From Cranoglanis bouderius (lineage: Eukaryota; Chordata; Actinopteri; Siluriformes; Cranoglanididae): 64,000 nt of DNA. Of the stretch, positions 46,453-62,200 are shown in pieces. Numbering within the stretch: position 1 is the first letter of the stretch; each line of letters begins with the position of its first letter. The stretch is taken from NCBI GenBank assembly GCA_023630585.1, contig CM042562.1:4961684-5025683 (forward strand). The letters run 5' to 3'. The notes under the pieces are model-generated. The model had not been told where the DNA came from and made no database searches. It worked only from the letters and a program-made list of their open reading frames with translations. Both the position numbers and the translations under genes were made by a program.

Positions 46453-46860
46453 GTTCAAGTTCAAGTTCAGTTTATTTGTATAGCGCTTTTAACAATGGAT
46501 GTAACTTGATGTAACTATGTAACTTCAAAGGAGTTAAACTTATGGCTAGGTTTTTGTGTGATGCCTAGATTTTCATTATAAATGAGTGCGACACCTCCTC
46601 CTCTGCCAGTTAGAAGGGGCTGATGTATATAACCATATCCAGGAGGACTGGCTTCATTTAGTGCTATGTACTTGTTTGGTTTAATCCATGTTTCTGTTAA
46701 ACACATTATATTAAACTCCTGATCGGTAATGGTTTCATTAACAATAAGTGCTTTAGACATTAGAGATCTAATATTTAACAGTCCTAGCTTCAGATCAAAG
46801 GTGCTGGCTGTGTGTTCAGTATGGTCTAATTTTATGTTAATTAGGTTACTCAAACAAACT
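46453..46860 (-). mobile_element. L2-like LINE: endonuclease fragment joined directly to the 3' tail
   Basis: 46515-46853 (minus) encodes part of an APE-type endonuclease: LGLLNIRSLMSKALIVNETI, IMCLTETWIKP, ASPPGYGYIHQPLL and GRGGGVALIYNENLG. The same 3' tail as at 45055 (46453-46498) follows almost at once, so the reverse transcriptase region is deleted. Confidence 0.85.
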
Positions 46861-47375
46861 TTCCGAAAATTTCTACATATTTGTTCAGCTCAGGGAACAG
46901 ACACAGTCTCTATAGGATAAACTACAGATGTCGTATTATCATTTAAGTAATTCGAACATTGACTATCGTAGCTGTTATTGTTATTTGAAGTTGTACTTAC
47001 GAGTCATAAGTGCTCAGTGTCCACATTTTAAGACATTTTAATTAGTGAGTAATTTATTCAGGGGCTTCTCAAACATTACTGAATGTGAACAAGACAGTAG
47101 GGTTCTATTAAGGCTATCAAGGCTTATCATGATAAGGTTGGGAAGAGCAGGGGTTCTCAGTGTTATGCAGCCAGGAGCCAGGTTCCAGTGTAAAATAATT
47201 TCCACAAATCATTAAAATTTTTATAATTGCAAGTTATATTATGTTAAAATGTAGATTAAAATCAGTATGTATCAGATTAAGTTACATAGTTCAACACTTG
47301 TGTTAAAGTTTCACTTAAATGCCAGTTAATGATATTTATACTTGTTTTTAAGAGATATAGGTTAAACCTAATGAA

Positions 47376-47690
47376 TATTCATTCATTCATTCATTCATTC
47401 ATTCATTCATTCATTCATTCATCTTCAACCATTTTATCCTGGTCAGGGTTGCATTGGCTCCAGAGACTACCCAAGAAGACTGGGCATGAGGCCGGACTAC
47501 AACCTGGATGGGACACCAATCTGTTGAAGGTCACCATGCATATACACATATTCACATACTCATTCACACTCAGGGACAATGTAAGTGGGAGAACCCCACA
47601 GGGACACAGGAAGAACATGTGAAAATCCACACAGACAGTAACCCGAGCTCAGTATTGAACCGGGAACCCTGGAGCTAAACATCATCAATT
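47376..47690. repeat. Teleost dispersed repeat with an (ATTC)n end
   Basis: Starts with about ten ATTC units, then CATTTTATCCTGGTCAGGGT, 'CCACAGGGACACAGGAAGAA' and 'TATTGAACCGGGAACCCTGG'. It resembles the repeat at 42005-42338 in layout. Not a gene. Confidence 0.6.
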
Positions 47691-48325
47691 CAAATATAAT
47701 AACAATAACAACTCTAACAATGATGAAAACTTTGATAGTGGTTGATTATTGCCCAGTGTAAAATTATTTGTAAAAAAAAAAAGTTTTAAAACTTTGAAAA
47801 CCACATCTGGGACCTACACTATTCTGCATGAAAGCAGGTTCAAGAAATGACATCATGATAACTAAGCATGATAAAAGTAAGAACATTTGTAATGCACCTA
47901 TTACACGTGTAACTAGCAAGCTCAGTGTGACTTCATTCACCTATTTTTGAGCACAACTGAAAGATGTGGAGGCCACTGTGACTAAGCTCCTGAAATGTAC
48001 AACAGCAAACTTAGTGTTCGGTTACATAAACACAGTAGCATCTCCCCCTCTCCACTAACAGACAGCTTGAGAGCCAGTTGCATGCCCGGGAGTGTCTAAA
48101 GAAGGGTGGAACCTTGCATCCAGTACATGTAATATACAGAGCTGGCTTGTAGCAGATCTAAGTTTAACACAGGTCATAGAGTGAGACACAAGTGTGAACA
48201 GGGGACTGTCTGGAACGCTTTAGCTTCCCCTCTGAGGTCTGCCCAAGACTACTGATTTTGGAGAATTTTTTGATATATGTACTGTATGTGTATTTTTTTG
48301 TAGTGAGTACATCAATAAGGAAAAG

Positions 48326-49466
48326 ATGAATATTCAAAACTGTGCCAGGTGTGGATTTGTGGTGTATCCAGCTGAAAAGGTTAATCTCATTGGTCAGGTA
48401 AGTCTGGATGTTTGTAATATCTGAATACATGTTTGATTTGTGGCATTCAGTCTTTTTACTTTGTTTAAATATTCAGATAGTTTATTGTATAATAATACTA
48501 GGCTAATAATACCAAAGCAGCGAGTGACTCCCATAGAATATGCTGATGTAAGAACATTAATCATGTTACCATTTAGGACAAAATAGCAAACATTATATGT
48601 TTTCCAAGAATTTTAGACAGATCAACTACTAGGTCTTTTTTTTTTTTTTAAAATATAATATTAGATTTGGATTTTGTAATATGTAATGACAATCTGTCTC
48701 TCTATGTGTCTCTCTCATATAAACAGAACTGGCACAAAGCATGCTTTCACTGTGAGGTTTGTAAGATGGTTCTCACTGCTAATAATTATATAAGTCATCA
48801 AAAGAAGCCATATTGTCAAGTGTGAGTATTTGATGATTTCTGTTTTCATTTTTATATAAAATACACATTTTTGTCTTAAAGCATCTACTGTCCCTGTAAG
48901 GATACTCACACAAAACTATGCATATCACTGCTACAAACCATCAATTTTGTTAAGACTTGTGTGCAATTTACAGACATAATCCTAAGAACAACACCTTCAC
49001 AAGTGTCTATGAAACCCCTGTCAACATTAATGCCAAGAAGCAGGCACAGGCTGTCAGTGAGGTGAGCTTACAATTATGTCCAAGATACCACAAAACACAC
49101 TATAGCTTTGATTACTGCTTACACAGACAGCAACAATCATATTATGATAAAGACCCAAACTCTTCAGTATGTTGTGGTTTTAATTATTGATGGGTTCTAA
49201 GGTAAAATATCAACAATATCAAGAATAGTTAAATACAAGTATATGTTATTAATATATTAGTGTTAACACTGAAATGGGAAGCCACTGGCTGACTAATTAA
49301 AGTCATAATAGTGCTTTTTATGAGTGTTGTAAAGCTGTTTTAAGGAAAGTTCAGAGGCTGTAGTGACTCCACAGGTTTGGAATGGGGACTGAGTTTCTGC
49401 TCGGAGCTATTTCGGTGGTGTGCCTGTGACTCGACACCCTACTCAGATCCTCTTCTTTTCCTGTTC

Positions 49467-49530
<64 letters not shown>

Positions 49531-49966
49531 AATCCTGGGATACCCACCTGCTCATGTCTGTTAGTGCACATAAGTGTGTGCTCGCTCTAGACTCTGCAGT
49601 TGTAGTGTATAGTCTATTAAATCTCATGCTCTGAACAAGAGGGCTGTATCACTGTGTGTATCATGATTGAACATTGTGTTTTTAGAAATATGTAGAACAA
49701 TTCATTGGAAACTGTTGGTCACTGATTATTCACATCTTGGTTATATTCATTGCCTTATCATATTTTGTATAAATTATGTTTTACATTGCTTAAACTGTGA
49801 TGAGTACAGGTCTGGCTATGATTAAACACTATGTTGATTGGCAGATTAAATACAGAGAGGACGGTGAACGTTTCATGTCCACTTTCCACTATGACATGTC
49901 CAAAGAGATAGAACAGGCTCGCAAGGCCAGCCAAATGACCAGCCAGGTAGGCGATCAGATAAAATT

Positions 49967-50034
<68 letters not shown>

Positions 50035-53000
50035 CTGTTTTATTTTAGTTTGAAACTTAAAGGCCACTTTACAGAAGGAACAAACCTTGTGAGATAAGTT
50101 AAATTGCTAAATCAAGGATCAGTGAAATAAAGAAATTTGTGCTTGTGTTAAACTGTCGTCTAGGGCTATGAATCTGAATTTTCAGAGCAGCAGATATGGT
50201 ACTCGGGGAGTGTAAGCAGCCAGGAGGTAGTTCGCATGTCTCAGGCACAGAAAATCATCAGTGATGTAAGTAATCTCAGATCTCTATATAAATAAGGATG
50301 ATTGTGTGGTGGTTGTAATTATGGAACATGGAAGCATATTTCTATAAGTTTCTCTGATCTTAGGTGGAGTACAAGCGTGGCCATGAGGAACGAGTGACAC
50401 AGTTCACCTCTGTAGCTGAAACACCTGAGATGCTGCATGCTAAGACTGGAACCTCACTGGCAAGCGATGTATGCTCATACTCATACTCATACTTTTCACT
50501 TTTTGCATAATATCATAACAGAAGGAAATATATTGGAAATTTATCTCTGCTTTCTCAAACGTATAAAGCTTTGGTAGCAGTAGATATGCATAATTTAAAG
50601 GTTCATAGGGAAATGCTTTAAAAGCATTCTAAACACATTCAGTAAATGCACTCATTATCATAATATGAATATAGATAGTGTGGTTTTAAAGCATCCTGTA
50701 TATACCTGGATCTTAATTGACAGGTGAAATACACAGAGGGATATGAGCAATCCAAAGGAAAAGGCAGCTTCCCGGCTATGCTCACTCCAGCATACGAAGT
50801 AGCCAAGAAAGCCAACACTCTTGCGAGCAATGTAAGTAAAGATTCCTGTGGACCAAATCATGTGTTGTGATTTGTTTATGTTGAAATAGTCATACTATGT
50901 GTTGTTACACACTTTTCAAGCAGCATTTTGCATGTGTTCAATTTCAATTTATTATCAGGTTGAGTATAAGAAGGGACACGAGGAGAGGGTTTCAAAGTAT
51001 ACCACTGTGATAGATACACCTGAGGTGCTACTGGCTAAAAGTCAAGGAAAGATTGCTAGTGATGTAAGCATAAACTCCTCAGATATTATTAACATATTTT
51101 AAAGAATTTATGAGACTAATTAATGGCTAGAAATGTAATCAATTATTTATAAAAAAAAAACAGGTTGTCTACATGGAGGAATATGAACAGCAGCGGGGGA
51201 AAGGAAGCTTCCCTGCCCACTTTACTCCTGGTTACCAAGTGGCTAAGAAAGCAAATGAAATGGCTAGCAAAGTAAGTGCTCACACCTAACTTGCATACTT
51301 TTCACACTGAGAGTTTGACACATAAGTAGCTGATTGCCTGTGTTGCGTAGGTGAAGTACCAGCAGAAGTATGAACAAGAGATAAAAGGTAAAGCTAGCAC
51401 TGACTCTGGAGCAGCTGAATTCACTCTGGCTAAAGAGAATGCAGAAAAGTTCAGCCAGGTAACAAGCTTCATTCCTTTTACATTTAAGCACATTTTAAGT
51501 TACTTTTCATTCAGTCAAATGACTTAAATGGCATATCGCACATCAGTCCTTACCTCAAGCAAACACACAATTTCTTGTCTGCTAATCGTTTGATCTTTAT
51601 GTAAAATTACTTCGAAATTTACTTTCGGCCATGCTCATTGCTAGGAAGGTGTAATAATCTAACTGCATGGAAAAATCTTGTCAATGCCCTTCAGAGAAAT
51701 TTAAATACAGTGAATTAAAATTCAGCTAAATGTCTTTCCCAGTAGATGATTTATTGGGTTTATCTGAACATTTTGCTTACTCATTTCTGAATATTTAACA
51801 TTAAACCCATGAAATGAAACATATATGAACAATTATTTATTGCATACACACATTTACACATTTATATAGTAATAATATTATCACAAGTGTATATGCTTGT
51901 GATTTATTTTTTCAGTCATCCATGTCATATTGAATTGCTAATAGTCTTAAGTCTTGGTGACTGGGTTTGTGTTCATCCATAAGCACTTATTACTAGACTT
52001 ACGACTATGAGACTGTACATTTATATTCGTGGTTGTGGCTACTGTATCTCAGCATGCCTATACTGAGGAATATGAGCAGCAGAGAGGCAAAGGAAGCTTT
52101 CCTGCTATGATCACTCCTGGATACCAGATGGCCAAGAAAGCCAACGACATGGCCAGTGATGTGAGTTTTGACAATCTCTTATTACTGTAAATGAATACAG
52201 TAGAATTTTGTGATAGACATTTTGTTATCTGATATCTTGTTTTCATTGTTGGTGTGTCATTTCTTGGTGAAATCTTCATTCCTAGTTAGGAAATTAATCT
52301 TACTGTCATGACTCCTATCCAGGAATTGAATGATGTCACTCCAAAAGCTCCCAGCAGACCAATATAGTTCCACCACCTGAGTTTGTGTGTGAACACGTAT
52401 TGTCTCACACCAGGAGAATGCCCCCTGACATAGATGTTGTTTTTGAGTAGCACAAGCATTAAATTCTCTCCCCATTTTAACCTGCAGCTGAAATATAAGA
52501 AGGACCTGAACAAAATGAAGGGCTCTGCCTCTGCCTACCACTGCCTGACCCCTGATGACAACCTGGCTCTGAAGAATGCCTGCAAGATCAACAAGCTCGT
52601 CAGTGAGGTGAACTCTTGTTTTTAATACGCTTCTTATTAAAAATATTTCATTGTACATGACTCATATTTGCAGCCTACACTTATTTATGCTAAAGTTAGG
52701 AGTAGTATTTAAACAAATAGAACATAACTAGTTAAGTGCACACTTAACATTCCTGAAATATCATCTGACATGTGTCATCAAAACCATGAGCTATGAGGAT
52801 GGACTGTGGTTCCCATGCAGACATATATGGCAAAGCAAACTGTGATGCTATGGATGACAAAGACAATTTAGGCATCTGTCATGAGCTCAGTCAGACACAA
52901 AGGCACCAAACCTGTATTTTATTCATCTTTCATGGCTCTCCTGCTGAGTTCAGATCCTCACACAGATCACAGAGAGAAAAGTGACATCATGTCACTGTAC

Positions 53001-56000
53001 CACTGGCAACCTAGACATGTCTGAATGCCTTTTCTTGATACCCGATGACACCATATCATCATCACAGCCTGATTTATGTTCAGGGGTAAAAGAGCAAAGG
53101 TGATTTTGTGTAAAGAATGTGATGGTCACTAAAGGTTTAAAATAGAGTTCCACTGCATTAGATCATGGTTGTTTATATTATATATTATATGATCACCACT
53201 TGCACTTTTTTTGTATTCAGGTTGAATACAAGAAAGATCTTGAAAACACAAAAGGACACAGCATCAACTACTGTGAGACACCACAGTTTAAAAATGTGTC
53301 CAAGATTGCCCAGTATACCAGTGATGTGAGTATGGCATTTATGTGACTGCCCAAAAAGTGAGAGCATTTTCTATATTTAAGTGAGATATTACTGTGCAGA
53401 GCTCACACTGCTTCATGTCTGATCATCACATTAAGAAACAGAATCATGTGATGACAATGACATCAAGAGAATAAATCCACAATGATATAAAAAATATCTA
53501 CATACATTTGTGTTTATAACTACATACTTAGTCATTAAAATACTGCAGATACTGTGTAATACACTTTTATATCATATTATGTTTGCAGAATAAATATAAG
53601 GAGAAGTATGCCAATCACATGAAAGGTCACTATGAAGGAACTGGACTTGACAAGAAAACTCTGCATGCCATGAAAGTCAGAAACCTGGCCAGTGATGTAA
53701 GACTTTATTGCTGTTACTGTACTGATAATATAGTGTCTTGATCATGCGTATCATTATAGCTTAATGTCATTTAACTCTTTAAATTCCTGGATTATTATTC
53801 AGTTATTCGTCTTGAGGCATATTAGTAACTACTATGAATTATTTTGACACTACTATGAATTTAGTGTGTACAGTGAAACTAATTTGAAAGTTATACTCAG
53901 TAATTAAATGATGAGGAATGTAACACCATGAACACAGCAGATGATGTAGAAAATAATGTTTGCATAGAAGATTTAAATGTGCACTGAGTTAATCTTTTCG
54001 ATTTCAGATTGCCTATAAGTCAGAGTATGAACAGGAGCAGGGTGAATACAACTACCCTGCTGAAATCACCCCATCTTATCAAACCCAGAAGAAACTGGAG
54101 CCTCTCAAAGATGTGTGTCTCCTAATATGTAAAATTTTGAAAGTGGCATTTACAAGTACACAAAAATACATAAAAGTCATTTCATGTCAGTAAATACCTT
54201 AGTTTGTTGCAAAACAATTACCTTGTGAAGTAAGTGATATTAAAGATATGATTTTTTCCCACACAGAAAAATTACAGACAGCACATTGACAAGCTGAAAT
54301 ACAGTCAGGTGACAGATACTCCTGACATTGTTCAAGCTCGAATCAACGCACAACAACTTAGCAATGTAGGTATTGATCTCCTCTTTAGCAGTGAAATGTA
54401 TTGTTTGTTATGTTAATATATAATAGATTGAACTAGATTAAATATACTATATATTATATTGTTTTATTTTTAAGGTTAAAATGTTTATCTAAGACAAATA
54501 TAAAAATTCCCCCTAACAAGTAGTATTCAGTTAGAACGTAGGAGAAGCAGACAACAAGTGCTTGGCCAGTTTGGAAAGCTGGCTGAGAAGATATTGTTTT
54601 GATTAACGTTTCCTGGTCTAATTCCTAATTCTGTATCTGTTATCAGTATGCACAAACTTTTGACCAGTAGTGTATAAAATCTAAACTTTAGATACTAAAG
54701 CACAATGATGACTTAAACATGCTGTAATCTATTTTGCAGCTGAACTACAAAGCCAACTATGAGAAAACTAAGACCCAGTACACCTTATCTCAAGATACAC
54801 CACAGCTTAAGACAGCCAAAGCCAATGCAGAGCTCATTAGTGATGTGAGTATATACTACACAAAAATAGTCAAAGTTATTTTGTCTTCTAGTTTTAGAGA
54901 CGTGTGTATTGTTGTATTTTTGACACTCTTCTTGGTCATAGATCAAGTATAAAGAGGAGTGGGAGAAGAGTAAGTCTAAAGCATGTGACATTGGTGTGGA
55001 CACACTGACCTTCAAAGCTGCTAAAGCTTCAAGAGATCTGGCCAGTGATGTATGCATCCATTTGCTAATTGCATGACATATATTTTAATTTGATGTTTGA
55101 CTGTAACAATGTAATAACAAAATAAGAGCATCACGAGATGCCAATAAAGTGACTATGAACATATCCTGCAGATTAAATATAAAGAGTTATTCACAAAGAA
55201 CAAGGACAAAGCAATTGGTATGAATGTAAGTGATTCAAAGACTCTCCACTGTCTTCAAGTGGCCAAGTTGAACAGTGAGGTAAAGATCCTTCTGCCAACA
55301 AAAGATATTTAAAAACTATGTATGAACACAGTTTTATTTCAAGAGAAAGAAATGTTATATTTCCATTTGACTTTAGATTGCCTATAAGAAGGACTCAAAG
55401 GAGACTCAGAACAAGTGTAACCTGCCTATGAACATGGTGAATCTAAACCATGCGAAGAAGGCCCAGGCACTGGCCAGTGATCTAGACTATAGGAAGAAGC
55501 TTCATGACTACACCATCCTGCCTGATGACATCAAAGTGCAGCAGGCTAAGAAGGCCTACAACTTGCAGAGTGATGTAAGAAAAAGTGGAAGTAATCATAG
55601 GATTGCAAGAACTGTTTTCTTTGGTTGTTATTGCACTTTTTGAGCCTGCTATATGGTTTGATCCTAAAAGAACCAGTACCGCTCTGATCTGATCTGGATG
55701 AAGGGAGTGGGCTGGGAGGCTGATGGCTGCCTGGATGTTGCACAGGCCAAGAAAGCTGTTGAGCTTGCAAGCGACGTAAGTCAACTGTGTGTGCAGGAGA
55801 ATGTGTTTTAAGATTTGAACATTTGTGCTTCACTGAGTATTTACTCTGTAAAACTATTTTGCAGCAAAAATATCGTCAAAAGGTGGACAGTGTGAAGTTC
55901 ACCCAGGCAGCTGACACTTTATCCATCAAGCATGCCAAGAAGAGCCAGGAACTACAGAGTGATGTTAGATAATTTTGTAAACTTGTTTTGTCTGACTTCA

Positions 56001-59000
56001 TATTAATGTTCTAAATCAAGCAACTGACAGAGTGAGTCTCATATTTTTGACTGATTTCTTCTCAGCTGGCATACAAGGCAGGCACAGAGCAGATCATCCA
56101 TAAGTACACTGCGAGCAAGGATGAACCTCTCTACAGACAGGCCAAAGCTAATGCGGAGCTTCTCAGTGATGTATGAGTTCAAATATGTCACTCATGTATA
56201 CATGAAATATGAAATTTAAGATTATAAGCCAATGGTGCATTCTGCTTGTGTTCTTCAGAAAACTTATAAGAGTAGTTGGGAGGCCCAGAGGGACAAGGGC
56301 TTTGAGCTACGCATGGATGCACTGTCTATCCTTACTGCCAAAGCTAAGAGAGACCTTGCCAGTGATGTGAGTGACCAAAGTACACTATGTGTAAAAACCT
56401 TACCTGCAGTGTGAAACTACAATATTCAGAGTAGTGTGCTGCATAAGCATTCAACCGCTTTGAACTTTTCCACATTTTGTAGTGACTTGTTGTACAGTGG
56501 GGTGAATAGTTATGCAACACAATGTAATTTATTTTTAAAAATGTATGGGTATGTGACTGTTTCATTAACAGCCATTGTTCTGTAGGTGAAATACAAGAAA
56601 CAGTATGAGACGACGAAAGGAAAGATGATTGGGGTGAAGACTGTAACAGATGATTCTCAGTTGGCCCACTCGACACTGGCCACTAAACTCCACAGTGACC
56701 GCAACTATAGGAAAGAGTATGAGGACAGTAAGACCAAACACAGTTCATCACTTGATATGATGACCATCAGTCATGCCAAAAAAGCCCAAGACCTGGCTAC
56801 AGAGACCAACTACAGAACTTTCCTGCACAAGTACACAAGCCTGCCCAGTGACATGAAAGTAGACTGGGCGAAGAAAGCCTATGGCCAACAGAGCGATGTA
56901 AGAGTCAGATATAACAACTATACAGTATATTTAAGTATGCCTGATCTACAGGAATAACCAAACTGAACTGTTTGGCAGTTGATTACATATGAACTGGTTT
57001 CTCCTACAGAAAAAGTATCGTTCAGATTTGAACTGGATGAAGGGTGTTGGCTGGGAGACTACTGGATCACTTGATGTACAGCAGGCTAAGAAGGCTGGCA
57101 ATATCATCAGTGAGGTATTGATTGTCATCAGTGACTGTCTGATCTCTGAGCATTACTAGCGTTTGTAAGACCCCTAAAGGCTTCTAATTGAACTAAGCTT
57201 GAGAAGTGTCATTTCCTTCATTTCTATTTAACTCAGAAAGTAATTAATAGATCACATTTAGAATTAGGAAAACATGTACATGTATAAACTAGGGCTATGT
57301 TAAAAAAAAAAAAAAAAATACACAAAAGTGTATTATTCATTCAATCAGGCTCTGAACACAGAAATACCTACCAGCAAAAATCTAATAAAACACATCTGAG
57401 AACTGCATATTCTATAAACTGTTTCACAAATATTAATATCTGTATGATGCTTTGTTTGACTAAACAATCTTATTATTAGTTTATCAACAGAATGAATTCA
57501 ATAAAAAAACTTTTTTTTTTTAATCACCATTGAAAATATACATTGAAAAAAAGTGTTAAATATAGTTTACAATTATCAGCCTAGGAATATGAAACAGAAG
57601 CCTTCTGCAGTATCCATGAGCCATTTTCTTTGAATATAAATTATTTTATATCATTATATTTCACAATAGATGACAAATTGTGCACCACTTTGCTACCTGT
57701 GTGTTTCAGAAAAAATATCGTCAGAATGTGAGTGCTCTGAAATTCACCAGTGTGGAGGATACACCAGAGATGGTACAGGCCAAACTCAGCAACAAACTGG
57801 CACTGGATGTAAGAAAATTCCACAACTATCAGGATCTGTATATAAAAAAAATTATTAAGTAAATCTGTGACAATTTAGTGATTATGTGTTACTGAACTCT
57901 AAGTTCTTAACATTTTTTAAGGGAATGATGAATTTACTTATTATGGTTATATTTAATGAGATAATTGCTCTCAGCACGCCTAATTGTGCAGATGTAATTT
58001 GATACTTTGTGATCATACAGAGGTTGTACAGAGAGAAGGGAGAGAATGAAAAGCACACTTACACAGTCACAGGAGACCTGCCAGAGCATGTGCAGGCCAA
58101 GATAAATGCTACGAATATCAGTGAGGTGAGATTTTTGAATGTGTGCTATGCTGTACCACCATTGCTCTTCGACTTAATATCCACTTATTTAACATGTTCT
58201 TCCTGTATTTTTTTTTTTTAAAGACACGCTACAAAGAATCATGGACAAAGCTCAGAGATACAGGCTACAAATTACGTTTGGATGCTATTCCTTTCCAGGC
58301 AGCCAAATCCTCTGGAGAGATAATTAGTGATGTAAGAGTGATCCTGTCTTGTGTTATATTATGTTGTTATTTATTAGGGCAAAGTATCCGAGTTCTACAT
58401 TTTTTCACTTCTAGCAAAAATACAAAGAGCTGTTTGAGAAGTCGAAGGGTAAGATGATTGGCCTGAAAGGATTTCAGGATGACATTAACATTGCCCACTC
58501 AGTGCATGCCACCCAGCTACAGAGTGATGTGAGTACACCAGCAGTGTACACTGTATTAAAACCATCTATTTTGTACTTATTACTGCAATTAAGATTCATT
58601 TAAAGATCTGTTTGTCAGACTTACTGATTTAACTCATGCACACTGTATAGATTAAATATAAGAAAGACTCCGCTAAGGGACACTCTCAGTTCCACCTCCC
58701 AATGGACATGTTAGATGTGGTCCATGCTAAGAAGGCCCAGGCTCTGGTCAGTGACCAAGACTACAGATTGACGCTGCACCACTACACTGCGCTGCCTGAT
58801 GACCTGAAGGTTCAAGCTGCCAAGAGAGCTTATGAGCTGCAGAGTGAGGTAACCTTTGATGTCTTCTAACAATAATTGTCCTTAATCGATTGATGGAATA
58901 TTGTAAAATCACATGTTTGCACTGTATAGCTACTTGTGCATGGAGTTACTGCATATAATTGGCTCTGTAACAAATGTTATCCGAGACATACAATATACAG

Positions 59001-59252
59001 TAGTACTTATATGATGTGTACTTATATGTAAAGTGACTGACTTTTGCACAGTTACTGACTTGTGCTTTGTATATGTGTTATAGAAAGCATACCGCTCTGA
59101 TATGAATTACCTGCGTGGGGCTGCCTGGATTGCTACTGGTGCCTTACAGATTGAAGGCTCCAAACGTGCAACAGAGCTGATCAGTGAGGTATAATGTATT
59201 GGTCTTATTGTTTAACAATTAATGGGAAATCTCTAAAATAAAATAAATAAAT

Positions 59253-59283
<31 letters not shown>

Positions 59284-62200
59284 GAAATAACATTTTAATG
59301 GTGCAATATCTCTTTATTCAACAGAAAAAATATCGACAGCAGCCATATGCATTTAAGCATACATCTGTTACAGATTCCCCTGACATTGTTCATGCCAAGT
59401 TCAGCAACAAGATCACCAATGAGGTGCATTACATTGTGTTTTTGTCATCTGATGTCCTCACTGTTTCGTTTTTTTTAAGGTTCAGTTGAAACAAAGTATG
59501 AGAATTAATGTGTATGTTCAAATTCAACAGCGACTATACAAAGAGAAGGGCGAGAACCTCAGGCATAACTACACCATCACAGCTGAACGACCAGAGCTCA
59601 CCCAGGCCAGAATTAATGCTGCTAATTTCAGCGATGTAAGCCCTTTAAGCCAACTTCATGACATTTCCTTTGTTTACTTAACCCTATTTTTAAAACTGAT
59701 ATTCTAGATTATTCCATTATATTATACTATATGTGTCACAATATATTCTGATTTAATTTCATTGTACTGTCATATTGTGGCTTTTCGAATGCAGTTATGG
59801 AATCCTGCATTTGCGTTCTTGTTCTAGACCAAGTACAAAGAGTCCTGGCACACGCTGAGAGCTCAGGGATATAAACTGACAATGCAGGACATCCCCTTCC
59901 AGGCAGCCAAAGCATCCACAGGCATTGCCAGCGATGTAAGAAAATCCATGCTAATTTTACATATTTTGTAAACAACTAAAGGCATAACTAGCGGTGTGTA
60001 ATGTCAGCTCTGTAGTGTGTAATGTCAGTGCAGCATGATTCAACCACCCAAATTGTTTCATATCAGGTGTGCATTAATATTATTACTTTTTATATTATTT
60101 TTTATAATTATCATTACTAACCTGGAAGTCTGAATCGATTCTATTCCACAGTACATGTACAAGCACAATCATGTTCTGGAGAAGGGAAAGCACGTTGGAG
60201 CACGGAGCATTATGGATGATTCTCACCTCCTACACTGCTGGCAGATGGCACGTCTGCAGAGTGACAAGGACTACCGTAAAGATGTCATGTCCACCAGTGG
60301 GCAGTATCACCTTGGACTAGACCTGATCAACCTGGTTCATGCCAAGAAAGCCCAGGCCCTGGCCAGTGACCAGGACTACAAGAAACGCCTCCATTCCTAC
60401 ACTGTATTGCCTGATGACATGAAGACGCAGTGGGCAAAGAAGGCTTATGACCTGCAGAGCCAGGTGAGAGAAAATGAGTTTCTTGGGGAAGAGTTTATTA
60501 GAGAGAGAGAAAATTGTTTGTTAAATGTATACAGTTTTTCTGGTGACATAGAGTCTACCAGGCAAAGAACAGAGCAATATATATATTGATGATTTAAACA
60601 GAGTATACTGATTAATGTGTATCTTTTTCTCAGAATTTGTACAAATCAGATCTAAACTTCATGAAAGGTGTGGCCTGGGACTCAGTTGGTGCACCTCAGA
60701 TTGAGTCTGCAAGAAAAGCTGGAGAGCTAATCAGTGATGTACATCCACACTATCAGAACTAAAAACACAATAGCTTTAAACAAAACATCCACCTGTTTAT
60801 GCAATTTAATGTTTGATTTTCTACAATATAAGCCTCTCTTTGTAATTGCAGAAGAAATATCGTCAGCTTCCTGGCCATCTGAAGTTTACCCAAGTGGCTG
60901 ATTCCCCTGATATTGTCCATGCCAAGAACAGTTACATGCAGTGTAGTGAGGCAAGTCTACAACTAATGTCTTACAAAATTAAGTGATGCATAGAAAATAC
61001 TACAGAAATGCCAAAATAAAGATGTATGAAAGGTTATAGGGTTGAAAATGTTGGCACAATGTAATAACCAGTAACTGTGTATTTCAGAGATTGTACAAGT
61101 CGGGCGATTCTGAGTCTATGCACAAATACACCCTACTCCCAGATCACCCTGACTTCATCAGAGCAAAGATCAATGCACAGCAGATCAGCGATGTATGATG
61201 GCAGTTTTTTTTTTTTTTTAAGTTTTAAAAGGTATTAATTTACTAAATAATGTCATAGGTTTATTTTCTATCCTATGTTTCACTGTACAGAAAGTTTATA
61301 AGGCGTCAGGAGACCGGGTGAAGTTAGCAGGCTATGACTTGAGACTAGATGCTATCCCCTTCCAGACAGCCAAGGCCTCTCGAGAAATTGCTAGTGATGT
61401 GAGTCTAAGTAATAACTTTCAATCATTTATCAGTCTTATATAAAAGTAAAGAAACGGCATCTGACCAAACAGCTGTTGGAGTAAACCAGTGTTTATCTAT
61501 TATTCTTTAGTTGCACTACAAGGAGGCCTTTGTAAAACAGAAGGGCCAGCAGATAGGTCTCCTCAGTGTCGAGGATGACCCCAAGATGAGACATTCACTG
61601 GCTGTAGGCAAGCTGCAGAGTGACAATGAGTACAAGAAGCAGTCCCAGGAGACACGATCTCAATTTAAGATCCATGCAGACCAGCCAGAGTTCCTGCATG
61701 CTAGGAAGAGCCAGGCTCAGGCCAGTGACATTGGATACCGCCAACATCTCCATAAGTACACATGTGACCCACAGCAGCTGAACTTCCAACATGCTAAACA
61801 GGCCTATAAGCTGCAGAGTGATGTGAGTGGAACATTTGGAATTCTGCGTGAAATTTATTTACTTTATGCTTAAAAGATCTGAATTATGTGTGGAACCATG
61901 TAACATTAAGGACACTTAACAAAAAAAAGTACAGTACATTCACCAATATTTTTGTAAGCATGCTTATACTGTTATTGTGTTGTTTTTTCCAGACACCAAT
62001 AGGGCTTGAAATATCTGTGATTTTGATAGCAGGTTTATTAGAGTGCCAAAAGGACTTTTTTTTTTTTAAGCTGTTCTGATTTGAACATGGGACTTGATTT
62101 TGTGTGGATGGTTGCAGGTGAAATATAAATCTGACCTGAACTGGATAAAGGGGGTGGGCTGGACTCCTCCAGGCTCTCATAAGGTAGAAATGGCCAGGAG

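Larger units (their letters stand above)
48326..55279 (+). other. nrap: NRAP exon map, exons 1-19
   Basis: 48326-48397, 48727-48821, 48974-49061, 49845-49946, 50164-50265, 50364-50468, 50724-50831, 50959-51063, 51164-51271, 51351-51458, 52053-52160, 52488-52607, 53221-53325, 53589-53696, 54008-54112, 54267-54365, 54740-54844, 54942-55049, 55172-55279. From exon 4 every exon is a whole number of codons and phase 0, mostly one nebulin module each (99, 105 or 108 bases). Confidence 0.92.

Noticed and set aside
47329..47630. Open frames on both strands at the ATTC repeat
   Set aside because: Entirely within a dispersed repeat; no splice or domain support.
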